The notes under the pieces were generated by a model. It made no database searches and had not been told where the DNA came from. It saw nothing but the letters and a program-made list of their open reading frames with translations. A DNA stretch of 64,000 nt from Viola odorata (taxonomy: Eukaryota > Streptophyta > Magnoliopsida > Malpighiales > Violaceae), in the NCBI GenBank assembly GCA_963691705.1, contig OY829543.1:46294564-46358563 (forward strand), read 5' to 3'. Numbering within the stretch: the stretch's first letter is position 1; every line of letters starts with the position of its first letter. Made by a program: the position numbers and the translations under genes. Shown piece by piece: positions 45,516 through 57,400 of the stretch.

Positions 45516-46244
45516 CTTAGTTATTCTAGGCGTCACTCTATATTCAAAATTGAAGCATGACTTTGTATGTTAGATTGGTTGTTGAGGTTGGTAATTAGAA
45601 ATGCCATTCATCTTATTTGTTACGCTTATGATCTTTTCCTTCTCATTGCAGGATTTGGAAAGAATGCTTAGAGAGAATGGCGGGGTTCAGGAGAAAGGAC
45701 CTTTTTCCCTCCTGGAGACTAATTATACAGAGTTGTGTTCCAACCTCCTACTTTTTAAGCGGATACAGTTGTTGTCGTCTCCACTCTTACTTGCGGAACT
45801 GCGTAATATTTCTTTATTCCGTTCACATACGATGCACACAACTGCTGTAGACATTCTCTATCATTGGTCAATAATGCTTAAAAAGGGTTATGAAGAGAGA
45901 AACCTTTAGAGTAAAATCCATAAGTAGAAAGCCATAATGAAAACAAGAAGGTATATCTGAAATTCAAGGGTACAAGCTAAGTAGATAAGCTTGTGGAACT
46001 CAACCTAAACAAAAAAAGAACAAGTATATAGTAATTTGAAATCGGCACGTTTATTTGCTACACTTTAGTATGCTCCTGGCTATGATAGACAACTTCAGTA
46101 TCTATTTATCTGCCTTTGTGCTTAGGTGTTAACTTATAGGTTGTGCCTCTTTTTGATCACCTTTGATCTTTTCAGCCGACGCCAAGTAGCTTACATGATA
46201 CTGGCAGTGGATCAGGGCCTGCTCTTTTGCGTGCATCTGCATAG

Positions 46245-46708
46245 AACATTTGGAAACATTCATTTCTGGCACTGAACTGAAAGCCATCGATTTCTACGAG
46301 CATAGATTTCTAGGTCATGAACTCTAGTTGTACAGGAAGTAGGTTTTGGTTGAGAAGAGGATTCCATTTTTTCCTTCTCAGCTATCGGTGATCAATCCCG
46401 TTTCAGGCGAGAGTTTTTATCTTGTAACTTTTTCCTTTTATTTATTGTTTCTTTTGTATGACAAAATGTAAAAAATGGTTACTTTTTAGTTAAAAATAAA
46501 GGTGCAAATGCAATTCTCTTCTTCTTTCCCAGTTTGTGTGTGGTTGAGAAGCTGTAAATGGGAATCTGCTGAATTTATTTTGGTAAAAAAGCCTTAATGA
46601 CTCGTTGAATTTCTTTGGAAGTAAAAATTATGACTAAAAGAACTTATATTTTGAAATAAAGGAACCAATTATAAAGAATTAATATTAAAATATTAAAACT
46701 TTAAAAAC
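46245..46708. other. Sequence downstream of the FTSHI5 pseudogene
   Basis: A/T-rich former 3' UTR and spacer. No coding frame or recognisable repeat. Confidence 0.5.
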
Positions 46709-47070
46709 TACTCCTTCTGTTTTTATTTAGATGACGCGAACTCACTAATCACGTTTATTAAGGGAAGCCTGTCTCGGTACTGCGCAACCTAGCTTTTTGG
46801 ATTTATTGTTCGTGGGCCATTGCTGAGCAACGGCTACATTTCGCCTCGATGCTGGCCCAAATTTCAGTTGCTGCATGCGTTGATTGGGTTTCAAATTTCG
46901 TCTCCCTCCGACCCCCATATGACATGTAGTTTTAGATCCAAACGACGTGTTGTTCAAGGGACAAAAACGTAAAAGCGCAGACGATAACGGCACACTCAAC
47001 GAAGACGTCAGTTAATTCCGGATACTCATTTTTGGGCTAAAACATCAGTTAAATTATAACAGAGGGAGTA
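46709..47070. mobile_element. Stowaway-like (Tc1/mariner) MITE
   Basis: About 358 bp flanked by TA. Left end CTCCTTCTGTTTTTATTTAG. Right end read on - is CTCCCTCTGTTATAATTTAA. The CTCCCTC(T/C)GT terminus and TA target are typical of plant Stowaway elements. The 84-codon frame inside it (46745-46999, -) is a chance frame. Confidence 0.75.
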
Positions 47071-47302
47071 TATTATAAAATTGAAGCTAAATTTTAATCC
47101 ATTCTTTAATCGAATTCTAATTCATGTCACATCACATCACATGCAGTCTATTTCATGTCACATGCGGTTTGTATTGTTAGCGATAATTTTGCATGCAGTC
47201 TAATTCATGTCAAATTAGTATTCCAATATATAAGCAATAAAGAGAAGTTACAGTCAGATAATTTGCTTGATTAATAACAAAGCAACCGTAACAAATCTTG
47301 AT

Positions 47303-50084
47303 CTAACTAGCAAATTCTAAGTGTACATCTACGAGAAAACGAAATCTAAGAAGAACTGCATTTAGATGGGCATTGCAGAAAACCCAAGTTTCAACCTTAG
47401 CAACCTTTCTCTGCTCAATTTGGCCTGTCAAAGGGCATTGCATCTCTGTCCAGCTTACTGGAACCATGGTTCCAGCTGAAAGAAACAACCAAAAAACAAG
47501 AGATGCAAATTTATATATTCACCTATGTTCTCGAGTACGTAACAATGGATGTAATATAACAACTAAAACTCCACAAGTGGTTATTTATTAGTAGTAAGTT
47601 CTTCCCTTTCTTGAGTTTCCATTTATCCAAGATGAAGCCCAGATGGAACAATATTTCAAATAAGACTTGGTTTCTTCGCTAACCAATCCCGTCAGAAGTT
47701 GATATCAAACTAATATTAAGTCCTTCAAGAGTAGTATTCCCTCTCTCCCTCTCTTTAACTCATATGCATGTAGTTTTTTTTTTTTTTTTCAGAACGCAGA
47801 CACTTACAGTAAAAGAAATAATTCATGTCTGCCATGATTGATGCTCATTGCATTCTAATCAGGGAATGGTATTAGCCCCTGAAAGAAAAATGAGAACAAG
47901 CTCATGTGTCAACACCAGTGACTACTAAGCAAACTAGTATCTTGAATCAGCTTCTAAATCAGTGTACACCCAAATCGAAACTGATGAGGACCAAAATATA
48001 CACGAGTGCCAGCAAGAAGGCAGATGATAGGTCAAGGCAACTGAAAGGACAGAGCATGTGAAAAGACATCTACAGCACGGTAAAAAGGATGCATAATTGA
48101 TACTTGACTTCAAACCAATAGTCCAACACTATGAGGAGATAGCTAGAATATTAAATATACACATAGTTTACACTATTTTGTCCGTGCCAAGTGAAAATAC
48201 TTCTATTTCAAAAGCGAGGTCAGGATTAGATAACTTTACCAGCTGTGCTCTCTGCAGATACAACACCTAACTCATTCTTTGCAGTTGAAAGATAATAAGC
48301 CCGTGCATCACCAAGGGACAGCTAGTTATAGAAATCCCGTCAAGGAAATATACTTTCAACTAGTTACTTCAAATCAATGCAATATGCAGAAACAAACATG
48401 CACTCAAGAAGCCTTATGGGAGTAAAAAAGGACTTAATATTAGACATAATAATGGGAGTAAAAAAGAAGAGAGAGGCTATCAGAGAAAATTCAAAATCAA
48501 AATACAGATAATATATCACAAATAGACATTCCTCTGCATTTTGTCAGTCAAGAATGAAAAACATTGCCTCTTTCTTTTTTCACAAATAGACATTCCTCTG
48601 CATTTTGAGCCATTCACCCAACTTAAGATTTCTTTTTTCTGACAGGTGGAGACAGCTTGCCTGCATGCCTATGTGATGGGGACCAAAGAGGCCACCACTA
48701 CCAAGCTGCAGAATAGCAGGACGTAGAGTCCCTAGGGTGCATCCCATGCAACAACAATAATAAATGAAACTAATTACTAAAGATCAGGGAATCTATATTT
48801 CCCATTACACCAACTTGTTTCTTGTTAATCCTTGCCACTGTATCCTACCCAGAGATACCCATACCAACACAGGAATCAATAGTCTGACTAAATGTTATGA
48901 CCCTCACAACCATCCTTCATGGTTGCCACTAAGTTGACATTGTCTTTGGGATAACCAATACTTCAGGATAGTGGGAGTTTCAAACTTCCAGTGTTGTTTG
49001 CTTGCTCAAATACTTCCATTTCAATTGTGACAATTAAGTCAATCAAAGACTGAAGGCACAAGTTTTAATCAATACATTCCCACCATACCCCTTCCCAAGA
49101 CAAGAAAGGGCAACCAAATGCATGAACTACTAATCAGTAATGCCACACAAAAACACTAATAACAAAGTGCAATGGATCTTTGACTATTTATTATAGAAGT
49201 CTCGGGAAAGACCTTCAACCATAAAGGATACAACTAGAGCTCTGACAATGTCACCAGGGCGAAATGATAAATGCATATCAACTTTGTCAATTTCTGTGGC
49301 TCTTACATCCTGTTGCCTGGCAAGATATATAGAATGATTCAATGCACTGTTCCAATTTACGTATGCCAATGTAAAATAGATGAAGAGACACTGAGTAAGT
49401 ACAGATGAATATTCAGTTACATCAAGAACAAATTATGAACAATATCATGACTGTTGATAACAGAGATAGTATTTCAGCTGGTATTACATTTCATTCTTAA
49501 GGTTTGTTAATCATACAATTCTACAGCGCTTGCTGGCTATATAATATATGTAACTGTAATAAGCATTGAAGTTACTAGTTCTATCCAGTTTACACAGTAA
49601 GTTGACTGTCTTGCGTGGTCACTAACTTAATATTTACTGTCAGACAATCTATACTCTCCACCTAACAGAGAATTAATTCACATACCTGATAGTGCCAGTA
49701 AACTTTTCTCGGACAGACTTGGGACCAACACACATAATATCAGCCGAAGCCACTTTTGTCATCACTTTAGTAACCTATCACCTCAAAAAAGGAAAATCAT
49801 AAACAAAATGATTAAAATTAACATGCTTCAGAATGATGGCTTAGAGTAAAAAGAAAGAACAGCTGCTATCGTGTGAGACAATTTGCATGCATGTGCATCA
49901 TAAATCATGCGAAGTATATGGGCAAACCCTTGAAGCATAAGATACATAATATTTAGCACTCAGCTGCACCTTTTAGTAACAAAAGATACATAAAGAGCAA
50001 AAGACTTACACGAGCAAGGACGATAGAGCCAGGTTCGGGGACAGCACCATGGGACTTGTGTCCAATTACCTCAACAGTTGGTCT
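47303..50084 (-). pseudogene. CSL4: Exosome cap subunit CSL4, five exons, N-terminus missing
   Basis: CSL4 is an S1-domain cap protein of the RNA exosome. Exons read on -: 50084-50010 (PTVEVIGHKSHGAVPEPGSI), 49774-49686 (KVASADIMCVGPKSVREKF), 49316-49232 (QQDVRATEIDKVDMHLSFRP), 48321-48240 (SLGDARAYYLSTAKNELGVV) and 47475-47303 (MVPVSWTEMQCPLTGQIEQR). All joins keep GT/AG and frame, and no stop is seen, so the C-terminal three quarters look intact. The N-terminal exon was not found upstream; a FRIGIDA-like fragment lies there instead and its apparent donor is out of phase. The last exon has about 25 unusual codons after the usual end. A divergent first exon cannot be fully excluded. Confidence 0.8.
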
Positions 50085-50547
50085 CTGTAATTAATGAGAT
50101 CGTCAAACAATCCAAAACACAATAAGCCACTAAAATATATTATACTTTTTCTATTGTTTCCTGCTCCCTACTTCTATCTTAGGATGATTTTACATTCAGA
50201 ACAGCTTTCTTAATCTCCTTAGGTTTCATTCCTTTTACTAGCCTTCAAATTCATATGTTATTTGTTCCCTCAATAAAATCCTCCAAAAAGACTGACAACA
50301 AGCATGAAAAATCCTACTTCCATAAATCTAAAGGGGAAAAAGATGATACCCAATAAGATGATACACAATGATAAGAAACTGTAATTCTCACTTGCATAAA
50401 CCCAAATGCAAATGAAAAAAGTACCTAAATTAACAATTGCTAACAATAGTCATGCAATTCAGATAAATAAATCAACCAACAGGTTTATATTTGAAGAGAG
50501 AAACTAAATCCAATGTCCAGGGACAAAAACAGTAAAATAGAACTAAC

Positions 50548-51558
50548 CACAGTCTTCTTCTACAGCTTCTTTACGATTCTCTTCTGAAGCAAGGTTACGC
50601 TCTTTTGATTCAGGTTCCTCAGAGCATTCTAGAATTGGTGTTTGTATTGAGGTTTTCTGATCATTAATATCTTGAGCTCCTTGATACATTCTTCAATTGA
50701 TAACTGGACTGATTTCAGTTCATTATCTTTCAATGTAAGTTCTTCTCTTCGTTCTTCAGTAGACATTCCGATAGTATTGAACTCCCTCTCCTTCAATTCA
50801 AGATCTCCACGTAGTCTTTCTGTTTTTTCTTTTATTGTATGGAGCTCCTCTTCCATTCTGCATTCCTCTGGACCGAATTCAATCTCTCCTCTTCTGCACA
50901 AAGTTTTGCTGAGTGTTCTTCGATAGATTTTTTAATCAATCCCAACCCATTCTCTTTCACCTGGACTTCCTTACAACACATGCAAAATCTTGGCAGAATT
51001 CAATTCCCTCTCCTTAAACTCAAGCTCACCACTCACTTCAGTTACTGATTTTTCAACCACACCCAATTGCTGCTTTCTCACATCAATCTTCTCCTTACAC
51101 TCTTGAAGCTCTTTTTGCACCAAACCCAGCAGCTCTTTTTTCAATCGAAGCTTCTCACTACAATCCGCAACATCTTCTCGAACCAAAGTCAGTTCCTTTC
51201 GCTTCGAACGTAACTCCAAAGCACACTCAAAACTTGAGGCTTTAAGTACCTCTAATTCTTCTTCCTTCACATGAACCTCATTCCAACGTTCATCGACCCT
51301 TTTCGACTTAATCTCAACCTCTTTTCTGCGTTCTTCAACACGTTCCCTCATTTCCATAACACTTTTTTTCTTTCAAATCAATTTCTTGGGCATGTTTCAT
51401 CAAACAATTCTTAGCAAATTCAAAACGACTCTTAAATCTTTCCACTGAAGAGTGAACTGCAGTACCGAAGAGGCTAGCGCCTTTGTTTGATCAAACGATT
51501 TACCCAAATTTTCTTGCTTAACCTCAGCTATTTTCAGGCGATTCAATATATTCTCCAT
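50548..51558 (-). pseudogene. FRIGIDA-like (FRL5-type) coiled-coil gene fragment, frameshifted
   Basis: ATG at 51556-51558 opens MENILNRLKIAEVKQENLGK and FDQTKALASSVLQFTLQWKD, a start typical of plant FRIGIDA-like proteins. A long coiled coil follows with the repeated pattern EL..KE.EL...E. Frame changes at about 51440, 51365 (A-run), 50975 and 50690 break it, and the conserved FRIGIDA core domain is absent. The last exon ends at a plausible donor (G|GTTAGT at 50547), but splicing to the next CSL4 exon would hit a stop. FRL proteins act in flowering-time chromatin control; this copy is a relic. Confidence 0.75.
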
Positions 51559-51606
51559 TTTCAAGAACCTAAAACAGCAAAATAAAGAAACAGAATTGTA
51601 ACACAA

Positions 51607-52743
51607 ACCTTACTCATATCTAGCAGTTGTCATGATAATGCAGCACACAAACAATCAATGCGCAAGTGGAATACAAAATTATCAAACTTTATGCTATTTT
51701 TTATGGAAAAAGAAGGAATATGAAAGAATCTAAACACTTTTCTCCAGCCCAGAACAAGTGATCACAGTTATTATGACTCCTCCGGTTGCAATAGAAATGA
51801 GATGCTCTATTCCTCCTGCAGCAATACCATAGCGCTCAAAATTGAAGAATTAAATCTTAATCATGTGGAATTCCATTTTATCTGGACATCTATAACTGAA
51901 TGATTGAAGAAAGAAGAAGAAAAAGGTAGACTGGGGAAGACACACGATAAAGAAATTCTCTTTTTTCGTTTTTACTATAAGCACAAGAAAGGAAAAGGTA
52001 AGCTGACTAATCATTTTTACTTCTGCTAGACAGATTGTTATTTAGTTTTAGTGAAATTCAAGCAGGAAAAGATAATTAAATAATAGTTTTATTTTTTTTA
52101 TTTTATTTTTTGTTTAAACATGGACAATTTCTTTGGCTTGCGTTTCATTTTCTTAATTTTTTTTTTTTAAGGAAGAGATAATTTCTTTGGCTTGCGTTTC
52201 ATTTTCTTATTGATACTGTTTTTTTTTTTTCATAAAACATTTTGTTAATTATATCTCTTAATATTTTCTTTCAATTTCATTTTGTTTAAAAATTAAAAGT
52301 ACTCATTTTTTTATTCGATGTATATCTTTTCAATGTTGTTCTAAACCAATTTACAGGAAAATAAGTAATTAGTTTTAGAATAATAATAATTGCAATAATA
52401 AAAGTTAATTTAAGGTTTTAAAAATCAGACCGAGAGATTGAACTGAGGTTTATGATTTAAAGGTTCAACCGGGGTTGAACCGAGATTAAATTGGGTTCAA
52501 TCTATTTAATAACATTAAATATTGTTGTATGTTTTGTATTCATTTTTCTGAAAAAAATGTAATTTTTATTTAAAGTATCAAAAAATTATTAATTTTGAAG
52601 TTGATTACGAAAATATAAATTGAATTTAATATTTCATAAACATAATGACACAATGTGTAATCTAAAAAAAACCTATAAATAAATAATTTTTAATTCAAAA
52701 TAAATAAATAAATATGAAAAAAATGTATATAAAACTTTAAATC
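51607..52743. other. A/T-rich intergenic sequence with a short tandem duplication
   Basis: No gene. A unit of about 57 bp containing aatttctttggcttgcgttt followed by cattttctta is present twice (about 52126-52156 and 52179-52210). Confidence 0.5.
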
Positions 52744-52760
52744 AAATATCGAAATGGTTA
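52744..52760. repeat. LINE target-site duplication, left copy
   Basis: The 17 bases AAATATCGAAATGGTTA recur directly after the poly(A) at 58592-58608. Confidence 0.88.
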
Positions 52761-53232
52761 ACAAACTTCTTAGTTTGTAAAAAGAGTCATGTTAGTACAG
52801 CTTCTCTTTTCTCTCAACTAGAGCTCCTGTAGCTCCTTGCCTGAGCTCTTGTAGCTCCTTGCCTGAGCTCTTGTAGCTCCTTTACCTGGGCTCTTGTAGC
52901 TCCTTTCCTCTTCTTCTGGGGGAGACCTATCGAGTTTTCATCTCGATCTTTCCGGTGGCTTGTCCATCATCGAGCCTTCATCTCGATCTTTCAGCCTGGG
53001 TGGCGGGGGTTTTCCTCATCAAATCGTTGTTCGTTTCAAGTAAGTTTTTCTGGTTTTTAATTACATCTTGGATAATTTGTGTATTATCCATTTGATTTTC
53101 TCTTGAATAAACAGCCTATTATCTTGTTGAGTCCCACTGTTCTCCCTTGCAACTCAATTTCTTGTGCTCTAGTTATTTCCTTCTGCTTTAATTGTTGTTT
53201 AGTTGTTCGATAATCCGATCCAAAATCTCCAC
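52761..53232 (+). promoter_or_regulatory. LINE 5' UTR with hairpin and tandem repeats
   Basis: Starts with a hairpin CAAACT-TCTT-AGTTTG (52762-52777). Four units of about 22 bp (gagctcttgtagctcctt plus a variable tail) run from 52821 to about 52905. A second repeated phrase, catctcgatcttt, occurs at about 52939 and 52980. LINE promoters lie in the 5' UTR, so these repeats are promoter candidates. Confidence 0.6.
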
Positions 53233-54465
53233 ATGAACTACCCCACTCATACGAAATCACACAAAACCCCTATTTATTGGATGATTTTAATTCACAGTAA
53301 AAGCATCAAAATATACTTACAACCACTCAGCTTGCCTTGCCCCATTGGTAGACGGGCTCCTTTCCTATCCCTTAGCCTTCTCTTTACCCGCTTCCTCCAG
53401 AAGAGAATCAACCAACCCTTAGAAGTCACGATGGAAAGATTGGAGTTTGAGTTGGTAATGTCGGGATCTTTTCCTCCGGGTACCGGTACGGAGGGTCTGC
53501 TAAACTACAGTCTGAGCCAAGAGAAAGGTGCACATGGATCGAAAAGGGGGAGTATAGATGGATTTTCTATGGATTTTTTGGTTGAAAAGATGAAGCTAGG
53601 AGTCAAAGAAATTGCCGTAGGGAAGAAAATGAGGGAAAGTAGTGGGACTGATTTATTTGTGTCGGTCATAGGAATAGAATCCTATGTGGGTTGTGGAAAT
53701 GGCTTAATTTTTATTTGGGGGGCTGCTGGTTTGGAGAGGACTTCTAGGCTCAACAGCCCGTATGGGCTGATTGGGGTAGATGGCCTAAATGGGCCGCGTG
53801 CGGCAGCAGGACAGAAGGCGGGGGCAGTCACGCATGGGCCGCGTGGAAGAGCAGGCCCAGAGAGGAGTGGTGTCGCTTGCGGGCCGCAAGAACAGGCTGG
53901 CACGCCTGGCCAGCAAGGTTGGGCGGACGGGCTTGGGCTCAGGACGTCCCTCAGGCCAACGCGGGTTGGGTGTGTGGCTGGGCTATCTGAAGCAGCCCAG
54001 CAGGGAGAAGCTAGGCAAACGCATGGGCTAGGAGGGGTATCTCGGCCCACGAGCTTGGAAATGGATAGTATGGGCCATTTAATAGATCTAGGTTCCCAAA
54101 TATGCCAATTTAAGGTCCAAAAAATAGTCTATGAACACCGAATGAATTTTTTTCTGTCATATAGAACTATTAATATGGATATTGAGGGAGCGGAGGAGGA
54201 AACGGTCCTAGGAAAATATTCAAAGTGTGAGGAATATAGCCTCCACGGTTCAGAATCTATTAAAGAGGTTGGAATGGGGTCGCAAGAACAACATCCTAAG
54301 AAATTGACCGGGGTACAATCCTTAAGGCTGACTGTTGGAGAACGAATTGATGAAATTAATGGTGATCTGTTGTCCATTTTGCAAGGAAAAAAAATAGTGC
54401 ATAAGGACATAGATGAAGTTAATATTCCGGCGGCGGTTGCGGAGCAACCCCGCCCAGAGCCATGA
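53233..54465 (+). CDS. LINE ORF1 protein, atypical
   Basis: The frame is open for 410 codons from ATG 53233; a later ATG at 53430 (MERLEFELVMSGS) is an alternative start. ORF1 of plant L1 usually binds RNA through a DUF4283 domain and a CCHC knuckle. Neither is recognisable here: the middle is Gly/Ala/Gln-rich (GPRAAAGQKAGAVTHGPRGR) and G+C-rich, and the C-terminus is charged. A deletion of the N-terminal half is the likeliest reason. ORF1 stop and ORF2 start overlap as ATGA (54462-54465), suggesting coupled translation. Confidence 0.6.
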   Translation: MNYPTHTKSHKTPIYWMILIHSKSIKIYLQPLSLPCPIGRRAPFLSLSLLFTRFLQKRINQPLEVTMERLEFELVMSGSFPPGTGTEGLLNYSLSQEKGAHGSKRGSIDGFSMDFLVEKMKLGVKEIAVGKKMRESSGTDLFVSVIGIESYVGCGNGLIFIWGAAGLERTSRLNSPYGLIGVDGLNGPRAAAGQKAGAVTHGPRGRAGPERSGVACGPQEQAGTPGQQGWADGLGLRTSLRPTRVGCVAGLSEAAQQGEARQTHGLGGVSRPTSLEMDSMGHLIDLGSQICQFKVQKIVYEHRMNFFLSYRTINMDIEGAEEETVLGKYSKCEEYSLHGSESIKEVGMGSQEQHPKKLTGVQSLRLTVGERIDEINGDLLSILQGKKIVHKDIDEVNIPAAVAEQPRPEP

Positions 54466-57400
54466 GTCTTCTATTTTGGAACTGCCGAGGGCTTGGGAAC
54501 CCTCGGGCGAGTTCAAACTTTTCGAAGTTGCTAGGATTAGAGTTCCCTACTTTAGTTTTTCTGTCAGAGACAAAACTGTATGAGAGTGAATTACGGAATT
54601 TAAATAATAAATGGTCTTTTCCTTACGTGATCGCTGCCGATTGCGAGGGCGATACTAGGAGGGGGGGTTGGCCTTGATGTGTAGAAAAGATATCTCTGTG
54701 AATGTGTTGCACTGTGATGCCCACTGTATTGACATTGAGCTTTTACATGGCCTGTCGAATGGCCCTCCATGGAGGCTTACAGGTATATATGGATGGCCGC
54801 GATCTTCAGATAAACACAAAACTTGGGAGTTGCTTCGATCTATAAAAGATAAGAGCTCCCTTCCATGGCTCTGTGTCGGGGATTTCAATGAGGTGATGTG
54901 GGGTCATGAGAAACTGGGTGGGATAGATAAAAATTTCAACGAGATGGACGCTTTTCGGTGCGCTCTTGACGACTGTAAACTAATCGACCTTGGTTTCATG
55001 GGGCCCAAGTTTACCTGGTGTAATAACCAGAGGGGAACCGGAACTATAATGGAAAGACTCGATAGAGGGTTGGCAAATGAACAGTGGATGAGCAGTTACC
55101 CTACAGTTGTTGTTAAACATCTCCCCCGCTTTGGATCAGACCATTGCCCTATTCTGATTAAGTTGACCCCTGAAATAGAAAGGCATCCTAGGAGTAAGTT
55201 GTTTCGCTTTGAGGCGGCGTGGCTTAGGGAGGAATCTTGTTTTGACTTCGTCAAAGATATGTGGAGTGGGCCCGAGCTTCAGGGACCATTAGACTCACTT
55301 GATCAGCGCCTCAAGCTCTGTGGGGCGAATCTATCGCGCTGGAGTAAGTCGGTTTTTGGGAATGCCCACAGATCCATCGTTGACAAAAGAGAAAAATTGG
55401 GATGGTTACAGAATCTACCGGTGTCGGACTCCACCCTTGATGAAATTGAGCAGATTAGTAAGGAGATTGAGGAATTAATTCATAGGGAGGAAGTTATGTG
55501 GAAACAACGATCCCGGGTCCTATGGTTCGAAGAGGGAGACAAAAATACCAAATTCTTTCACGCTCGGGCGTCTCAAAGAAAAAAGAAAAATTCCATTGAA
55601 AGAATTCAGGATGAATCGGATTGTTGGAAGGAGTCGCGTGAGGAAGTAGAAGGGACATTCCTAGAGTACTATAAGTCTTTATTCTCTTCTGGAGGCAGTG
55701 ACCTTTCCTCGTTGGTTTTACAAACCATTACTCCCCGTGTTTCCAATTCCATGAATGTGTCGCTCGACCAGGTTTTCACTAAAGAAGAAGTTTTTAAAGC
55801 TTTAAAGCAAATGCACCCCACGAAGGCCCCAGGGCCAGATGGAATGCCCCCGCTCTTCTTTCAAAAATTCTGGTCGTTCCTAGAAAATCCGATTTGCAAA
55901 GCGGTTCTTGGAATTTTAAATGATGGGGAAGACCCCAGCTATCTCAATCACACCTTCATCACCCTTATCCCTAAAGTCTCCAACCCTTCCAAATGCTCCC
56001 AATTTCGTCCAATCAGCTTATGTAATGTCGTTTTCAAGATGATTACTAAAGTTCTAGCCAATCGCCTAAAGAGGATCCTGTCGAGTGTTGTGACGGAAAA
56101 CCAGAGTGCTTTTATACCTGGCAGACTCATTACAGATAATGCCCTAATTGCCCAGGAGATTTTCCATGGGATGAACACTAAGCGCTCAGGATCAGGGTGG
56201 ATGAGCGTCAAGTTGGATATGAGTAAGGCCTACGACAGAGTCGAGTGGAATTTTTTAGAGGCGATAATGTCCCGTATGGGGTTCTCATCTCGCTGGACAT
56301 CATTGGTTATGCGTTGTGTTACATCGGTTTCATATTCCCTCCTACTAAATGGTACACCGAGTCCCACATTCTACCCTGAAAGGGGCCTTCGTCAGGGGGA
56401 CCCTTTGTCTCCTTATCTGTTCCTTCTTTGTGCAGAAGGCCTCTCGGCAATGCTCCAGGCTGCAGCTTCGTCAAATAGGATCCATGGTTACAGGATCGGT
56501 CGTGGGAGTCCAGAGGTCAGCCACTTGTTCTATGCGGACGACAGTCTCATTTTCGCGAGGGCGAATGTCGAGGAGGCAGGGATAATCAGTTCGATTCTGA
56601 AGGAATATGAGGAGGCATCTGGCCAGAAGGTTAATCTGGATAAATCGGAGGTATGCTTCAGCAGAGGTGTAGGCCAAGACGCGAGGACGCGAATTACAGG
56701 GCGATTAGGAATGAGAGGAACTGATTCCCATGAGAAGTACTTAGGGCTTCCAGTTTCTTTTGGCAGAGCTAAGAAGGGTTTGTTCACTTCGATTCGCGAT
56801 AGGGTATGCAAGAGACTTGGAGGGTGGAAAGAAAAGAAACTTTCCCAAGCTGGGAGGGAAGTTCTGATTAAATCAGTCATCCAATCCATCCCAACATATA
56901 TGATGAGTTGCTTCGAAATCCCAATCTCCATATGTGACGAGATAGAGAGAGCTACCAGGAGGTTTTGGTGGGGGGGTAACGAGGATGAGCGCAAGATGCA
57001 CTGGGTTTCTTGGGAAAAGTTATGTAGATCTAAGGAGGTGGGTGGCCTGGGTTTTAGGAAAATTCGGGAATTCAACCTGGCATTGCTTGCTAAGCAAGGC
57101 TGGCGCTTACATAAAAACCCGAATTCTTTGATCTCCCAAATCTGGAAAGCTAGATATTACGCCAACTCAGACTTCCTCGAAGCGGGGGTGGGATATCGCC
57201 CTAGTTTTGTGTGGCGGAGTATATTGGCTGGGAGAGAGATCCTTCGGAGGGGTAGCTACTGGCGAGTTGGGAATGGAGAACGGATAAGGATTTGGAAGGT
57301 TCCGTGGCTCCCATCGATTACAACCGGAATGATCACAGCGCCGGTGTCAGTACTGAGCGAGGAGGCAACAGTGGCTGAGCTAATTGACAGTGGTCGACGG

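Larger units (their letters stand above)
32108..46244 (+). pseudogene. FTSHI5: Pseudogene of chloroplast inactive FtsH metalloprotease FTSHI5
   Basis: FtsHi5 is an inner-envelope AAA protein of the Ycf2-FtsHi complex that helps pull preproteins into chloroplasts. Recognisable exons: 32108-32320 (membrane segment, SRKSDEDEQWFLWFLTRVVV), 32570-32642, 32717-32842 (SMREEINEVVAFLQNPGAF), 33213-33334 (FVEDFDLFAGVRGKFIHTK), about 33452-33639 (ATTRNIKQIDDALQQPGRMD), 34204-34330, about 34570-34606, 34800-34919 (FPHAVWAAGRGLIALLLPNF), 35559-35744, 35834-35908, 36187-36246, 36333-36441, 45652-about 45735 and 46176-46244. Most keep GT/AG borders. Missing are the N-terminal half, the Walker A exon and an exon before 34570. 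Stops (32740) and frameshifts (about 32605, 34215, 36380) confirm decay. A gypsy element sits in the penultimate intron region. Confidence 0.9.

Noticed and set aside
46745..46999. 84-codon ORF
   Set aside because: Lies wholly inside the Stowaway-like MITE and matches no family I recognise.
50084..50548. In-frame FRIGIDA-like/CSL4 fusion protein
   Set aside because: The donor leaves one base after TGT while the CSL4 exon begins in phase 0; joining gives a stop after four codons.
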